Below are positions 16,009 through 24,448 of a stretch of DNA of 64,000 nt, piece after piece (positions within the stretch are counted from its first letter, which is position 1; each line of letters starts with the position of its first letter). The position numbers were made by a program, and so were the translations under genes. Origin of the DNA: Leucobacter tenebrionis (GTDB taxonomy: Bacteria > Actinomycetota > Actinomycetes > Actinomycetales > Microbacteriaceae); NCBI RefSeq assembly GCF_019884725.1, contig NZ_CP082322.1:2170001-2234000 (forward strand), read 5' to 3'. Below the pieces are notes generated by a model that worked only from the letters and a program-made list of their open reading frames with translations, was not told the DNA's origin and made no database searches.

Positions 16009-17556
16009 ATGAACACGCAGCGCGAGCAGACGACCGCCGACAGGCCCGCGGGCTCCGTCGTGCTGTGGTGGGACCTCGGCGTCGCGATGATGCTCGCCGT
16101 GCTGGTGCTGATGGCGCAGTTCCTGGTGCACGACCCTTCCCCGCTGTGGGCGGGCGATACGCAGGTGGCGGCGCGCCGCGGCCTGCTGCTGGCGCCGCTC
16201 GCCGGGTTCGCCGTTCTGTATTGCGTCGTCGGGCGCACGGCGCTGCGGCGGGCGATACTCGACGAGGCCGTCGGCGCTCCGGGCACGGTGTTCCGGTGGC
16301 TGCTGCTCGTCGCGATCGGCTGGGCGGTCTTCACGGAGCCGATGTTCGCGCTGCTGCAGGCGCTCGCATATCCGATGGTGTGGACCCTCGTCGCCCGCTA
16401 CCGCGATGCGGTGCTGTGGAGCGCCGGCGTCGCGGTGACCGTGGGCGCGTCGATGTTCGCGGGGATCGCGGTCGTCAGCCCCGGGGCAGGGCTGCTCAGT
16501 GCGATGTTCTCGGGCCCGTTGTCGTTCGTGTTCGCGGTCGTGATGGGCACGTGGATCACGCGGATCTTCGCCCAGGGCGAGCGATACCGCGAGTTGGCGG
16601 AGCGCCTGCGCGCCTCGCAGGCGGAGGTCGCCGAGCTGTCGCAGGAGGCGGGCGCGTCGGCTGAGCGAGAGCGGTTGTCGCGCGAACTGCACGACACGCT
16701 GACGCAGACGCTGGCCGGCCTCGTGATGCTGAGCGAGCAGGCTGATCGTGCGCTCGCCGCGGGAGACACGGCTCGGGCGCGGGATCGCCTCGCCCGGGTG
16801 GACTCGGCGGCCCGGGAGGCTGTGGGTGAGGCTCGGGCCCTGGTCGCGACCACGCAGCCGCTCGGCGACGGCGGGCTCGAGGCTGCGATCTCGCGTGTGG
16901 TGGGCCGGCTGCGGGCCGACACCGGTCTCGACGTGGAGTGCGAACTCGAGCCCGTGCAGCTGGATCGAGAGCGGCAGGTCGTGCTGCTGCGCGCGGCGCA
17001 GGAGGGGCTGGCGAACGCGCGCAGGCATGCGCATGCGTCGAGGGTGCTGGTGCGTCTCGAGGCGCAGCCGGGAGGCGGTGCACTGCTGCGTGTGGACGAC
17101 GACGGCGTGGGGCCTCCGGGTGCGGCGGCTTCGGCGGGTGAGGAAGGCCTCGCCGAAGCGCAGAGGTTCCAGGCGGCCAGGGGTTCGGCGACCGCCGGGT
17201 TCGGGCTCAGCGGTCTCGCCGACCGGGTGCGCGGGGTCGGCGGTGCGGTCGCGTTCGGGGAGTCGCCGCTCGGCGGCGCGCGCCTCGAGGTGAGGATCGA
17301 TGCCGGTGCCGAGGCGCAGCACGGGGAGCAGGGTGCGGCCCGGCCCGGGGCTCAGAATGAGGTTCCGCCCGGGGCTCAGAATGAGGCTCGGCCCGGCATG
17401 CAGGGTGCGGCCCGGCCCGGAGCTCAGGATGAGGTTCCGCCCGGGGCTCAGAATGAGGCTCGGCCCGGGGCGCAGGGCGAGGCGCGGCGCGGCATGCAGG
17501 GCGAGGCGCAGCCCGGGGTGCAGGGCGCGGCCCAGCAGAGAGGCGGGGCATCATGA
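16009..17556 (+). CDS. sensor histidine kinase (HisKA_3, NarL-partner type)
   Basis: A 515-residue kinase. Residues about 20-185 form four to five membrane segments with little periplasmic loop; a short coiled stretch leads to the dimerisation box ERLSRELHDTLTQTLAGL with phospho-acceptor His228. The ATPase domain shows AAQEGLANARRHAHA (N box), VDDDGVGPPG (G1) and GFGLSGLADRV (G2). From about residue 443 the protein ends in eight imperfect 8-residue repeats of the type GAQNEARP/GAQNEVPP, which are not part of the kinase fold. The stop overlaps the response regulator start (ATGA), and the ABC exporter genes lie upstream. Confidence 0.92.
   Translation: MNTQREQTTADRPAGSVVLWWDLGVAMMLAVLVLMAQFLVHDPSPLWAGDTQVAARRGLLLAPLAGFAVLYCVVGRTALRRAILDEAVGAPGTVFRWLLLVAIGWAVFTEPMFALLQALAYPMVWTLVARYRDAVLWSAGVAVTVGASMFAGIAVVSPGAGLLSAMFSGPLSFVFAVVMGTWITRIFAQGERYRELAERLRASQAEVAELSQEAGASAERERLSRELHDTLTQTLAGLVMLSEQADRALAAGDTARARDRLARVDSAAREAVGEARALVATTQPLGDGGLEAAISRVVGRLRADTGLDVECELEPVQLDRERQVVLLRAAQEGLANARRHAHASRVLVRLEAQPGGGALLRVDDDGVGPPGAAASAGEEGLAEAQRFQAARGSATAGFGLSGLADRVRGVGGAVAFGESPLGGARLEVRIDAGAEAQHGEQGAARPGAQNEVPPGAQNEARPGMQGAARPGAQDEVPPGAQNEARPGAQGEARRGMQGEAQPGVQGAAQQRGGAS
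17336..17527 (+). repeat. 24-bp coding tandem repeat in histidine kinase tail
   Basis: About eight imperfect 24-bp units (eight codons each: G-A/M-Q-N/G-E/A...P) form the last part of the kinase gene. Three consecutive units recur as a roughly 72-bp higher-order copy (NEVPPGAQ, NEARPGMQ, GAARPGAQ), so copy number could change by recombination in frame. Confidence 0.85.
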
Positions 17557-18362
17557 TCCGAGTGATGGTGGTCGACGACCACCCCATCGTGCGTGCGGGC
17601 ATCGTGGGGTTGCTCGATACCGAGCCCGACTTCGAGGTGGTCGCGGAGGCCTCGTCGGGTGAGGAGGCGCTGGAGCTCGTGGGCGAAGCTCAGCCCGATG
17701 TCGTGCTCATGGACCTGCGCATGCCGGGCATGGGTGGAGTCGAGGCGACCCGCCTGATCGCGGAGCACCGCGGGTCCGCCCCGGGCCGGGAGCCCTCCGA
17801 GGGCGGTGGATCTGAAGGCGGTCCCGCGGCCGCCGATGGTCAGGGTGCGGCGAGTGGTCACGGTTCGGCGAGTGGGCACGGATCCGCAGCCGATCGCCCG
17901 GTGCGGGTGCTCGTGTTCACGACGTACGAGGACGACGACCAGATTCTCGCGGCGATCGAGGCGGGCGCCGGAGGGTACCTCGTGAAGGCCGCTCCCGCGG
18001 AGGAGCTGGCGGCGGGGGTGCGCGCGGTGGCCGCCGGGCAGACGGTGCTCGCCCCCTCGGTCGCGGCGGCTCTGGCGCTCGCCGCCCGCGGGACCGCGCG
18101 CGAGCGGGACCGGGGAGAGCCTGACGGGGGAGAGGGGCTTGGGGCCGGCGACTCAGGCGGTGACCCCCAGCCGCGCCTGACGGCTCGGGAAGCCGAGATC
18201 CTCGGGCTCGTGGCCGAGGGCCTGAGCAACCCGGCGATCGCGCAGCGCCTGTTCATCGGGGAGTCGACCGTGAAGACGCACCTGCTGCACGTCTTCGAGA
18301 AGCTCGGGGTCTCCGACCGCACCCGTGCGGTGATCCGCGCCATGGAGCTCGGGGTGATCTGA
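17553..18362 (+). CDS. response regulator, NarL/FixJ (LuxR-HTH) family
   Basis: A 269-residue regulator. The receiver domain has the acidic pocket VVDDH (Asp8, Asp9), phospho-acceptor Asp54 in VVLMDLRMPGMGG, Thr123 in VFTTYED and Lys145 in YLVKAAP. The C-terminal LuxR helix-turn-helix is LTAREAEILGLVAEG through STVKTHLLHVFEKLGV. Two low-complexity stretches are unusual: about 40 Gly/Ser/Ala/His-rich residues (74-114) inside the receiver between the third helix and fourth strand, and a second Gly/Glu-rich linker before the DNA-binding domain. It is coupled to the upstream kinase and probably controls the ABC exporter genes. Confidence 0.92.
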   Translation: MIRVMVVDDHPIVRAGIVGLLDTEPDFEVVAEASSGEEALELVGEAQPDVVLMDLRMPGMGGVEATRLIAEHRGSAPGREPSEGGGSEGGPAAADGQGAASGHGSASGHGSAADRPVRVLVFTTYEDDDQILAAIEAGAGGYLVKAAPAEELAAGVRAVAAGQTVLAPSVAAALALAARGTARERDRGEPDGGEGLGAGDSGGDPQPRLTAREAEILGLVAEGLSNPAIAQRLFIGESTVKTHLLHVFEKLGVSDRTRAVIRAMELGVI

Positions 18363-18369
18363 GAGTACC

Positions 18370-18394
18370 TGTGGATAATTACACCGATGTAATT
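18370..18394. promoter_or_regulatory. DnaA box fused to a dyad, copy 1
   Basis: TGTGGATAA is the complement of the perfect DnaA box TTATCCACA. Its last two bases begin AATTACACCGATGTAATT, an 18-bp palindrome imperfect only at its centre. Confidence 0.6.
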
Positions 18395-18501
18395 CACCCC
18401 TGTGGAAAGCCGGGAGGGGCGTGATTTCGCGGTAAAACGGGTACCGGGGCGGGCCTGCCGCCGATCCGGGCGCCCTGTTCCCCACAGTGCACACCCTTGC
18501 C

Positions 18502-18526
18502 TGTGGATAATTACACCGGTGTAATT
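18502..18526. promoter_or_regulatory. DnaA box fused to a dyad, copy 2
   Basis: The same unit as at 18370-18394, in the same orientation. Here the dyad AATTACACCGGTGTAATT is a perfect 18-bp palindrome. Confidence 0.65.
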
Positions 18527-18568
18527 CGCTCCTGGTATTGCAGAGTCGTTGTCCTGCCCACCGCCGAC

Positions 18569-18637
18569 GTAGACCTCTCGCACGGTTGTAGACCTCCCGG
18601 ACCGCGCGAGAGATCTACAACTGTGCGGGAGGTCTAC
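18569..18637. repeat. long intergenic inverted repeat
   Basis: Arms 18569-18596 and 18610-18637 are 28 bp with three mismatches; each contains the GTAGACCTC-type sequence twice. Spacer is 13 nt. It lies between convergent genes and could act as a bidirectional terminator. Confidence 0.8.
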
Positions 18638-18730
18638 AGCGGTGAACGGATCCTGCGACTCCTCCGTCGCGCAGGATGACGAGGGCGCGCAGGGTGGCGG
18701 GAGTGCGGGGTGGCGGGAGTGCGGTTATGC

Positions 18731-19627
18731 CTACGCCTCGAGCTGCGCCCGGAGCGGCGGGTTCGCTCCGGCGACCGAGACCGCGATCGCCGCCGCGTGG
18801 GCGGCGCGATCCAGCACCTCGGGCAGCGTTGCGGTCACCTTGGCGAGGCCGCGCTCGAGCAGACTCGACGCGAGACTCGCCATGAACGAGTCCCCGGCGC
18901 TGATCGTATCGACCACCTTGATCGGACGCGCCGGCACGTGCACCGTGCCCGCCGAGGATGAGGCCAGCGCTCCCTCGCCCCCGAGCGTGATCACGGCGAC
19001 GCTCGGCCCGAGCCGTCGCACTCGCTCGGCGATCTCCTCGAGGGGGAAGGTCGGGTAGAGCCATTCGGCGTCCTCATCGCTGAGCTTCACGAGGTCGGCC
19101 GTCGCGGCCGCGCGCTCGAATCGGCGCAGCGCCTCGGCGTGACCGCCGAGCAGCGAGGGCCGGATGTTCGGGTCGAGCGTGACGAGGGCGGAACCCGCGA
19201 GACTCTCGAGCAGTTCGAGCACCTGCGATCCGCCCGGTTCCAGGAAGAGCGCGATCGACCCCGTGTGCACGAGGGCCACGGGGCCCGGATCGCACGGCTG
19301 CAACCGCCAGTCGATGTCGAAGGTGTACTCCGCGCTGCCGTCGGCCGAGATCCGGGCGCGCGCCGTCGAGGTGGCGCCGTCGCCCCGGCTCTGCTTCAGC
19401 AGTTCGACCCCCTCTCGCCCGAGTGCGTCCGCGATCCGGCGGGCGCGCTCGTCGGCGCCGAGTCGCGTGAGCAGCCGAACGGGGTGCTCCAGGCGCGCGA
19501 GGCCGATGGCGACGTTGGCGGGGCTGCCGCCGACGTGCTCCTCGACGGCCCCGTCGTGTTCCACGATGTCGATGAGGGCCTCGCCGACCACGAGGGCGGC
19601 GGGTCCGCGGGCCGTTCGATCCGTCAT
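18731..19627 (-). CDS. PfkB family carbohydrate kinase (probable fructokinase)
   Basis: A 298-residue ribokinase-fold kinase. It has GGSPANVAIGLARL (N-terminal PfkB signature, about residues 33-46), VTLDPNIRPSL, and the C-terminal signature DTISAGDSF with the catalytic aspartate; the usual GAGD reads SAGD. The start overlaps the GH32 stop codon by ATGA and the gene ends the permease-hydrolase-kinase operon, so phosphorylation of the fructose released by the hydrolase is the likely role. Other ketose or nucleoside substrates cannot be ruled out from sequence alone. Confidence 0.88.
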   Translation of the reverse strand: MTDRTARGPAALVVGEALIDIVEHDGAVEEHVGGSPANVAIGLARLEHPVRLLTRLGADERARRIADALGREGVELLKQSRGDGATSTARARISADGSAEYTFDIDWRLQPCDPGPVALVHTGSIALFLEPGGSQVLELLESLAGSALVTLDPNIRPSLLGGHAEALRRFERAAATADLVKLSDEDAEWLYPTFPLEEIAERVRRLGPSVAVITLGGEGALASSSAGTVHVPARPIKVVDTISAGDSFMASLASSLLERGLAKVTATLPEVLDRAAHAAAIAVSVAGANPPLRAQLEA

Positions 19628-21072
19628 TCCGCGACCTCGGAGATGATCAGGCGCCGGATCATCGCGCCGCTGCCGCTGCCGCTGCCGCTGGCGACCCGCA
19701 TGGTCGGCGCCCGCAGCACGCCGACGAGGTCGGTCAGCACTCGTGCCCCGCCCTCGGCGTAGATCTCCACCGAGCTCTCGTCGAGCCACAGGGTGAGGCT
19801 GAGCTCGGAGTCCGCCGCGACCGGCATCCGCTGCACGCTCGCGAACCCCTCGGGGAAGCCGGCGGAGGATCCGCGGCGGTCGCAGCTGAGCTGCTGCGCC
19901 GCGACGTCGTAGGAGATCTCGAGCGCGCGATCCTCGTCCCCCTCCAGGCGGATCGAGAAACCCGCAGTATCGCGAAGGGCGACGGCGAGCTCGACGCGCT
20001 GCCCGACCGGGGTGGGGATCGAGACGGGAGTCGACACCTCGAGATCCTCGAAGCGGGCGACCTCGCGCACCGCGGGTGCGACCGGGGTCTGGCGCAGCCG
20101 CGGGCGAGCGTCGCCGGCCACGAGCGACAGTCGGCGCGGCAGCGTGAACCGCCCGCGTGCGGGGCGCTCGGGGTCGACCGGGAAGACGCGAGCGTAGTCC
20201 CAGTTGCTCATCCAGGCGATCAGGGTGCGGCGATCCTCGGGCAGCCCGGCGAAACTCACGCCGGCGTAGCAGTCGCGGCCGTAGTCGAGCCAGTCGAGCG
20301 AGCGCATGCCGGCCTCGTCGTCGGGCAGGACCTCGGGGAAGCGCTCGTGCGGGGTGAACACCCGGCCGTCGAAATCGCCGACGAAGTACTGCGTGCCCGA
20401 GCCGCCGGCGATCCCGCCCGGATTGAGGCTCACGAGCAGCACCCAGTGGGTCTCGTCCGTGCCCTCGACTCGCAGCGGGAACAGATCCGGGCACTCCCAG
20501 ACCCCGCCGACGGCGCCCTGCGGGCCGAACGACGACAGGTGCGTCCAGGTCAGCAGGTCGTCCGAGCGGTAGAACAGCACCTGGCGATCCTCGGCCTCCA
20601 CGGCCAGCATCACCCAGTACGACTCCTCGCGGCCCTCCCAGCGGATCACCTTCGGGTCGCGGAAGTGCGCCGACGACCGATCCAGCACCGGGTTGCCCGC
20701 GTACTTGGTCCACGTCATGCCGTCGTCCAGGCTGAACGCGAGGGACTGCGCCTCGTGATCGCGATCCCTCGCCTCCGAGGTGTAGATCGCGATGAGCGCG
20801 GGATCCGCGACCGTGCCGAGGCCGGAGGTGTTCTCGGCGTCGACGACGATCGAACCCGAGAAGATCTCCTCGGCCTCGTCGAACTCGATCGCGACCGGGT
20901 GCTCCTCCCAGTGGACCAGGTCGGGGCTCGACGCGTGCCCCCAGCTCATATTGCGGTGGTCGATGCCGATCGGATTGTGCTGGAAGTAGAGGTGATAGCG
21001 GCCCTTGTGGAAGACCAGGCCGTTCGGATCGTTCGTCCAGTTGCGACGGGGAGCGAAGTGCAGGCTGTTCAT
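19624..21072 (-). CDS. glycoside hydrolase family 32 protein (sucrose / fructooligosaccharide hydrolase)
   Basis: A 482-residue GH32 enzyme with all three catalytic blocks: NDPNG (nucleophile Asp15), FRDPK (transition-state Asp139) and WECPDLF (acid/base Glu193), on a five-bladed propeller followed by a C-terminal beta-sandwich from about residue 340. No signal peptide is visible, so it acts in the cytoplasm on imported sucrose or small fructans. The selected ATG has GGAG close upstream; a longer in-frame reading with a non-homologous 51-residue extension is less likely. The C-terminus has a Gly/Ser repeat (ASGSGSGSGA). It lies between the permease and kinase genes. Confidence 0.92.
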   Translation of the reverse strand: MNSLHFAPRRNWTNDPNGLVFHKGRYHLYFQHNPIGIDHRNMSWGHASSPDLVHWEEHPVAIEFDEAEEIFSGSIVVDAENTSGLGTVADPALIAIYTSEARDRDHEAQSLAFSLDDGMTWTKYAGNPVLDRSSAHFRDPKVIRWEGREESYWVMLAVEAEDRQVLFYRSDDLLTWTHLSSFGPQGAVGGVWECPDLFPLRVEGTDETHWVLLVSLNPGGIAGGSGTQYFVGDFDGRVFTPHERFPEVLPDDEAGMRSLDWLDYGRDCYAGVSFAGLPEDRRTLIAWMSNWDYARVFPVDPERPARGRFTLPRRLSLVAGDARPRLRQTPVAPAVREVARFEDLEVSTPVSIPTPVGQRVELAVALRDTAGFSIRLEGDEDRALEISYDVAAQQLSCDRRGSSAGFPEGFASVQRMPVAADSELSLTLWLDESSVEIYAEGGARVLTDLVGVLRAPTMRVASGSGSGSGAMIRRLIISEVAE

Positions 21073-21199
21073 GTCTCCGGGTTCTGGATCGGGCGTTTGG
21101 AGGAGCGAGCCGACTTCTACTGCACGCGAAGAGACCCCCGCCGGCGTGCGCCTGAGCGCGGCGCGGGCGGGAGTCTCCGTCGCGGTGGTGAGGCTCACG

Positions 21200-22501
21200 C
21201 TATTGTTGCACCGTCTTGACGACACCGGTCACACCCGAGCGACCGGTGCGGATGAACGGATCGCCCTCGACGTCCTGATCGTCCTTCTTCAGCGCGAAGA
21301 ACGCCCAGATACCCGCGCACGCGACCACGCCGGCGATCACGAAGAACGTGGGCTGGAACCCGAGCGCGTCGCGGATGTACCCGAAGGGGATCGCGAAGAT
21401 CGTATTGCCCAGCTGGGCCGAGACCTCGAAACCGACCAGGTACAGCGTGGCCGAGAGCGCCGCGTTGAAGTGCAGGGTGAGGTAGCGGAAAATGCCGAGG
21501 ATGAACAGGGGCACCTCGATGGCGTGGAACATCTTCACGATCGACACGATGATCGGGTCGGTGAAGACGGCCGAGCCGAGGATGCGCAGGCACATGACGG
21601 AGACGCCGAGGAGCAGGATGTTGCGCACACCGACCCGCCTCATGAGGATCGGGACGAGCATCATGCAGCCCGCCTCGGCGAACACCTGCACCGAGTTCAG
21701 CACGCCGTAGGTGTGGATGCCGACGTCCTCGTTCTCGAACAGGCCGGCGTAGAAGTTCGGGAACATCTGGTTGTCGTAGAGGTTGTAGAAGGTCCAGCTG
21801 AAGATCACGAAGCCGATGACCACCCACAGGTTCTTCATCTTCAGCACGGAAGCCATCTCGCGCAGGCCCGGTGTTGACGGGTGCGACACATGGCCGGGCG
21901 CGAGGGGCACGTGGTCGGTCTTCCAGAAGATCTGCACGAGCAGGCAGATGATGCCCAGGGCCGAGCCGAGGAAGAAGTTGATCGCGGGGTTGATCGTGAA
22001 GATGAAGCCGGTGAAGAGCGCGGCGATGCCGTAGCCGAGCGAGCCCCAGCCGCGGGCCTGCCCGTACTCGAAGCCGTAGGTGCGGCTCATGCGCTCCGAG
22101 AACGCCTCGAGCAGACCGACCGCGGCGGTGTAGCCGAAGGGCAGGAAGATCGCGCCGGCCGCGACGCCGGCGTAGAACGTACCCTCGTTCTGCAGCAGCG
22201 GCTGGTAGACGAACAGCACGAACGGCGCGAGGCTCGCCATCACGGCCGACGACAGGATGACCAGGTGCCGCCTGAGGCTCAGGCGATCCTGCACCATGCC
22301 ATAGAGGAACATGACGGCGATCGTCGTGAGCGAGTTGACCGAGTAGACGGTGCCGATCTGCCCGCCGCTCAGGCCGAGGCCCTTGTCGAGCCAGACCGCG
22401 AAGAACGACCACCAGATGCCCCACCCGGCGAAGAATACGAACAGCGTTGTCGAGCTCTGCAGATAGGCGCCGTTCCTGAACAGGCGCGTGTTGATTGCCA
22501 C
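21200..22501 (-). CDS. MFS oligosaccharide:H+ symporter (LacY/CscB type)
   Basis: A 433-residue, twelve-segment transporter. The opening FFAGWGIWWSFFAVWLDKGL and GLSGGQIGTVYSVNSLTTI match LacY-family permeases, and YGFEYGQARGWGSLGYGI carries the conserved ARGWGS motif whose arginine belongs to the proton/sugar network. The family includes lactose, raffinose and sucrose permeases; the adjacent GH32 and PfkB genes argue for sucrose or a related fructoside. It is the first gene of the operon, with a dyad upstream that is probably the LacI operator. Confidence 0.92.
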   Translation of the reverse strand: MAINTRLFRNGAYLQSSTTLFVFFAGWGIWWSFFAVWLDKGLGLSGGQIGTVYSVNSLTTIAVMFLYGMVQDRLSLRRHLVILSSAVMASLAPFVLFVYQPLLQNEGTFYAGVAAGAIFLPFGYTAAVGLLEAFSERMSRTYGFEYGQARGWGSLGYGIAALFTGFIFTINPAINFFLGSALGIICLLVQIFWKTDHVPLAPGHVSHPSTPGLREMASVLKMKNLWVVIGFVIFSWTFYNLYDNQMFPNFYAGLFENEDVGIHTYGVLNSVQVFAEAGCMMLVPILMRRVGVRNILLLGVSVMCLRILGSAVFTDPIIVSIVKMFHAIEVPLFILGIFRYLTLHFNAALSATLYLVGFEVSAQLGNTIFAIPFGYIRDALGFQPTFFVIAGVVACAGIWAFFALKKDDQDVEGDPFIRTGRSGVTGVVKTVQQ

Positions 22502-22579
22502 GGTGTGGACCTCCGTCGGTCTCCGGTCCGATCCGGGCGACGCTGCTCGGGTGGGACGTGCAAAATCGGGTTGTATCGG

Positions 22580-22597
22580 TGCTAAAAGGATTTAGCA
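22580..22597. promoter_or_regulatory. candidate LacI-family operator
   Basis: TGCTAAAAGGATTTAGCA has 7-bp perfect arms (TGCTAAA / TTTAGCA) around a 4-nt centre. It lies in the divergent gap, 79 nt before the permease start and 186 nt before the LacI gene, where one site could control both. Confidence 0.65.
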
Positions 22598-22782
22598 TGG
22601 GAAAAGTAGCACACCGGCGCGCGGGCGGTCAATGTTTTCGCGGGCGTGCTGTCCGAGGGAGCGACCTGCCGTCCGGCCCTCACGCCGGCTCGCTCCGTGC
22701 TCAAGCCCTCGGTATCGTGGTGGCAGCGCCGGTACCTTGGAGGCAGCGCCGCACCGGGCGCCCATCGGAGTGAGGAGAAGCC

Positions 22783-23802
22783 GTGGCCGAAGCCTCGTCC
22801 CGCCGCCCCACACTCGCCGATGTCGCGCGCCGGGCGGAGATGTCTCCGGCCGCCGTCAGCCTGATCCTGAACGATCGCCCCGGCTCCCGCCTCTCCGCCG
22901 AGGCGGTCGAGCGGGTTCGCGCCGCCGCCGCCGAGCTGGGCTATCGGCCCAACCCGGCGGCCCAGAGCCTGAGGCTGGGGAAGACCCGCACGATCGGGTT
23001 CGTCTCCGATCAGGTGACGCTCACGCGCTACGCCTCCGCCATGATCGGGGGCGTGCTCGAGGCTGCGCGCGCCCACGGCCGCACGGTGCTCATGAGCGAG
23101 ACCGGTCGGGGCGGCGGGCTGTCGGAGGCTGTCGAGGAGATGGTGGATCGCCGGGTCGACGGCCTGCTCATCGGCCTCATGGCCGCCCGGGTCATCGAGG
23201 TGCCGCCGACGCCGGGGCCGCTGCCGATCGTGCTGGTCAACGGGGCGTCCCCCGACGGCCGCCCCTGCGTGCTGCCGGCCGAGCAGCTGGCGGGGGAGAC
23301 GGTGGCCCGGCATCTCGTGGCGCGGGGGCATCGCCGGATCGGCATCGTGGGCGAGCTCCCCGATGAGATGACCGCGCTCGCCGCTTCGGCGACGATCCGC
23401 GACCGCTTCGACGGCATCGCCTCCGCGCTCGCGGGAGAGGGGCTCGAGTCGGCGCGGGTCGAGGTCCCCGGGTGGTCGCCGGAGGTCGGGTACGAGTACG
23501 GCGGGCGCCTGCTCGACGAGCGCCCCGAACTGACGGCGATCATCGCGGGCAACGACAACGTGGCGTTCGGCATCTACCAGGCTGCCGCCGAACGGGGGCT
23601 GCGCATCCCCGACGACCTCTCGATCGTCTCCTTCGACGACGAGGAGCTCGCCGCGTACCTCAGGCCGGGGCTCACGACCGCTCGCCTGCCCTATGAGGAG
23701 ATGGGTCGGCTGGGCGTCGAGATGCTGCTCGGGGATCGGCGCGCCGAGAGCGTGCGGTTGCCGATGCCCCTCATCGAGCGCGGATCGGTGCGGGCGCTCT
23801 AG
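22783..23802 (+). CDS. LacI family transcriptional regulator
   Basis: A 339-residue regulator with the LacI helix-turn-helix at residues 9-32 (PTLADVARRAEMSPAAVSLI), hinge helix near residue 55-60 (NPAAQSLRLG) and a periplasmic-binding-protein-like effector domain ending with LTTARLPYEEMGRLGVEMLL. The GTG start follows GGAGAAG. Divergent from the permease-GH32-kinase operon, it most likely represses it until a fructoside or phosphorylated sugar binds. Confidence 0.93.
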   Translation: MAEASSRRPTLADVARRAEMSPAAVSLILNDRPGSRLSAEAVERVRAAAAELGYRPNPAAQSLRLGKTRTIGFVSDQVTLTRYASAMIGGVLEAARAHGRTVLMSETGRGGGLSEAVEEMVDRRVDGLLIGLMAARVIEVPPTPGPLPIVLVNGASPDGRPCVLPAEQLAGETVARHLVARGHRRIGIVGELPDEMTALAASATIRDRFDGIASALAGEGLESARVEVPGWSPEVGYEYGGRLLDERPELTAIIAGNDNVAFGIYQAAAERGLRIPDDLSIVSFDDEELAAYLRPGLTTARLPYEEMGRLGVEMLLGDRRAESVRLPMPLIERGSVRAL

Positions 23803-23873
23803 TTGCACAGCAGCGCTGCTGTGTAGCTCCCCCTCCAGCCGGGAGGTTTTGGACGCTGTCCGGTGCTCAAGGG

Positions 23874-23902
23874 TTGACAATCGCTCCGGCGGCTCGTAGG
23901 TT
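23874..23902 (+). promoter_or_regulatory. promoter of the GntR-ABC operon
   Basis: TTGACA (23874-23879) and TAGGTT (23897-23902) are separated by 17 bp, a near-ideal housekeeping promoter. The -10 overlaps the dyad that begins at 23899. Confidence 0.75.
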
Positions 23903-23922
23903 CATTAGTGAAGTAATGAACC
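23899..23922. promoter_or_regulatory. GntR (YtrA-type) operator
   Basis: GGTTCATTA and TAATGAACC form perfect 9-bp arms around GTGAAG. Overlap with the -10 element and transcription start fits direct repression by the GntR protein encoded just downstream. Confidence 0.75.
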
Positions 23923-23980
23923 AGGGAAGCGTGGTGAGGATCCCGAATCCGACCCCGCCCCTCAGAGAACGGAGGCGCCG

Positions 23981-24448
23981 GTGTTCGACGACACGCGCCC
24001 GATCTTCCAGCAGCTCGCCGACCGCATCGCCGACGACGTGCTGCGGGGGGTTTACGCCGAGGAGGAGCAGGTGCCCTCCACCAACGAGCTCGCCGCGCAC
24101 CTGCGCATCAACCCGGCCACCGCGGGCAAGGGGCTGAACCTGCTCGTCGAGCGCGGCGTGCTCTACAAGCGCCGCGGCATCGGCATGTTCGTCGCCCCCG
24201 GAGCCCGATCCCTCATCGCCGGCGAGCGCCAGCAGGCGTTCGTGCAGCGATTCATCGTGCCGCTGCTCGCCGAGGCCCGCAATCTCGGCCTCGACGCCCG
24301 CGACGTCGTCGGGCTCATCGAGCAGCAGGCCGATCCGCAGGCGGGTCCGGAGGCCACCCAGCCGCAAGCAGAGCGGCGAGCAGAGCAGCAAACCGAGCCG
24401 CAAGTCGTCGCGCACCCCGCGGCGCAGCAAGCGAAGGAAGAACAATGA
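23981..24448 (+). CDS. GntR family (YtrA subfamily) transcriptional regulator
   Basis: A 155-residue regulator. Residues 8-75 form the winged helix-turn-helix (PIFQQLADRIADDVLRGVY, then STNELAAHLRINPATAGKGL), with a short YtrA-type helical dimerisation part and then an unusual Gln/Glu/Pro-rich tail (from about residue 122). The GTG start has GGAGG nine bases upstream. It precedes and overlaps the ATPase gene by ATGA; YtrA regulators typically repress their own ABC operon and respond to envelope-active compounds. Confidence 0.9.
   Translation: MFDDTRPIFQQLADRIADDVLRGVYAEEEQVPSTNELAAHLRINPATAGKGLNLLVERGVLYKRRGIGMFVAPGARSLIAGERQQAFVQRFIVPLLAEARNLGLDARDVVGLIEQQADPQAGPEATQPQAERRAEQQTEPQVVAHPAAQQAKEEQ

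Larger units (their letters stand above)
18363..18730. other. 368-nt convergent intergenic region with DnaA boxes and hairpin
   Basis: No gene is credible here. The region lies between the convergent response regulator and sugar kinase genes and contains two copies of a DnaA-box plus palindrome unit 132 nt apart and a long inverted repeat (18569-18637). Parts are notably AT-richer than the flanks. Confidence 0.7.

Noticed and set aside
17336-17527. Tandem repeats considered as a CRISPR array
   Set aside because: The units are contiguous 24-bp in-frame codon repeats without spacers, and no cas genes are present.
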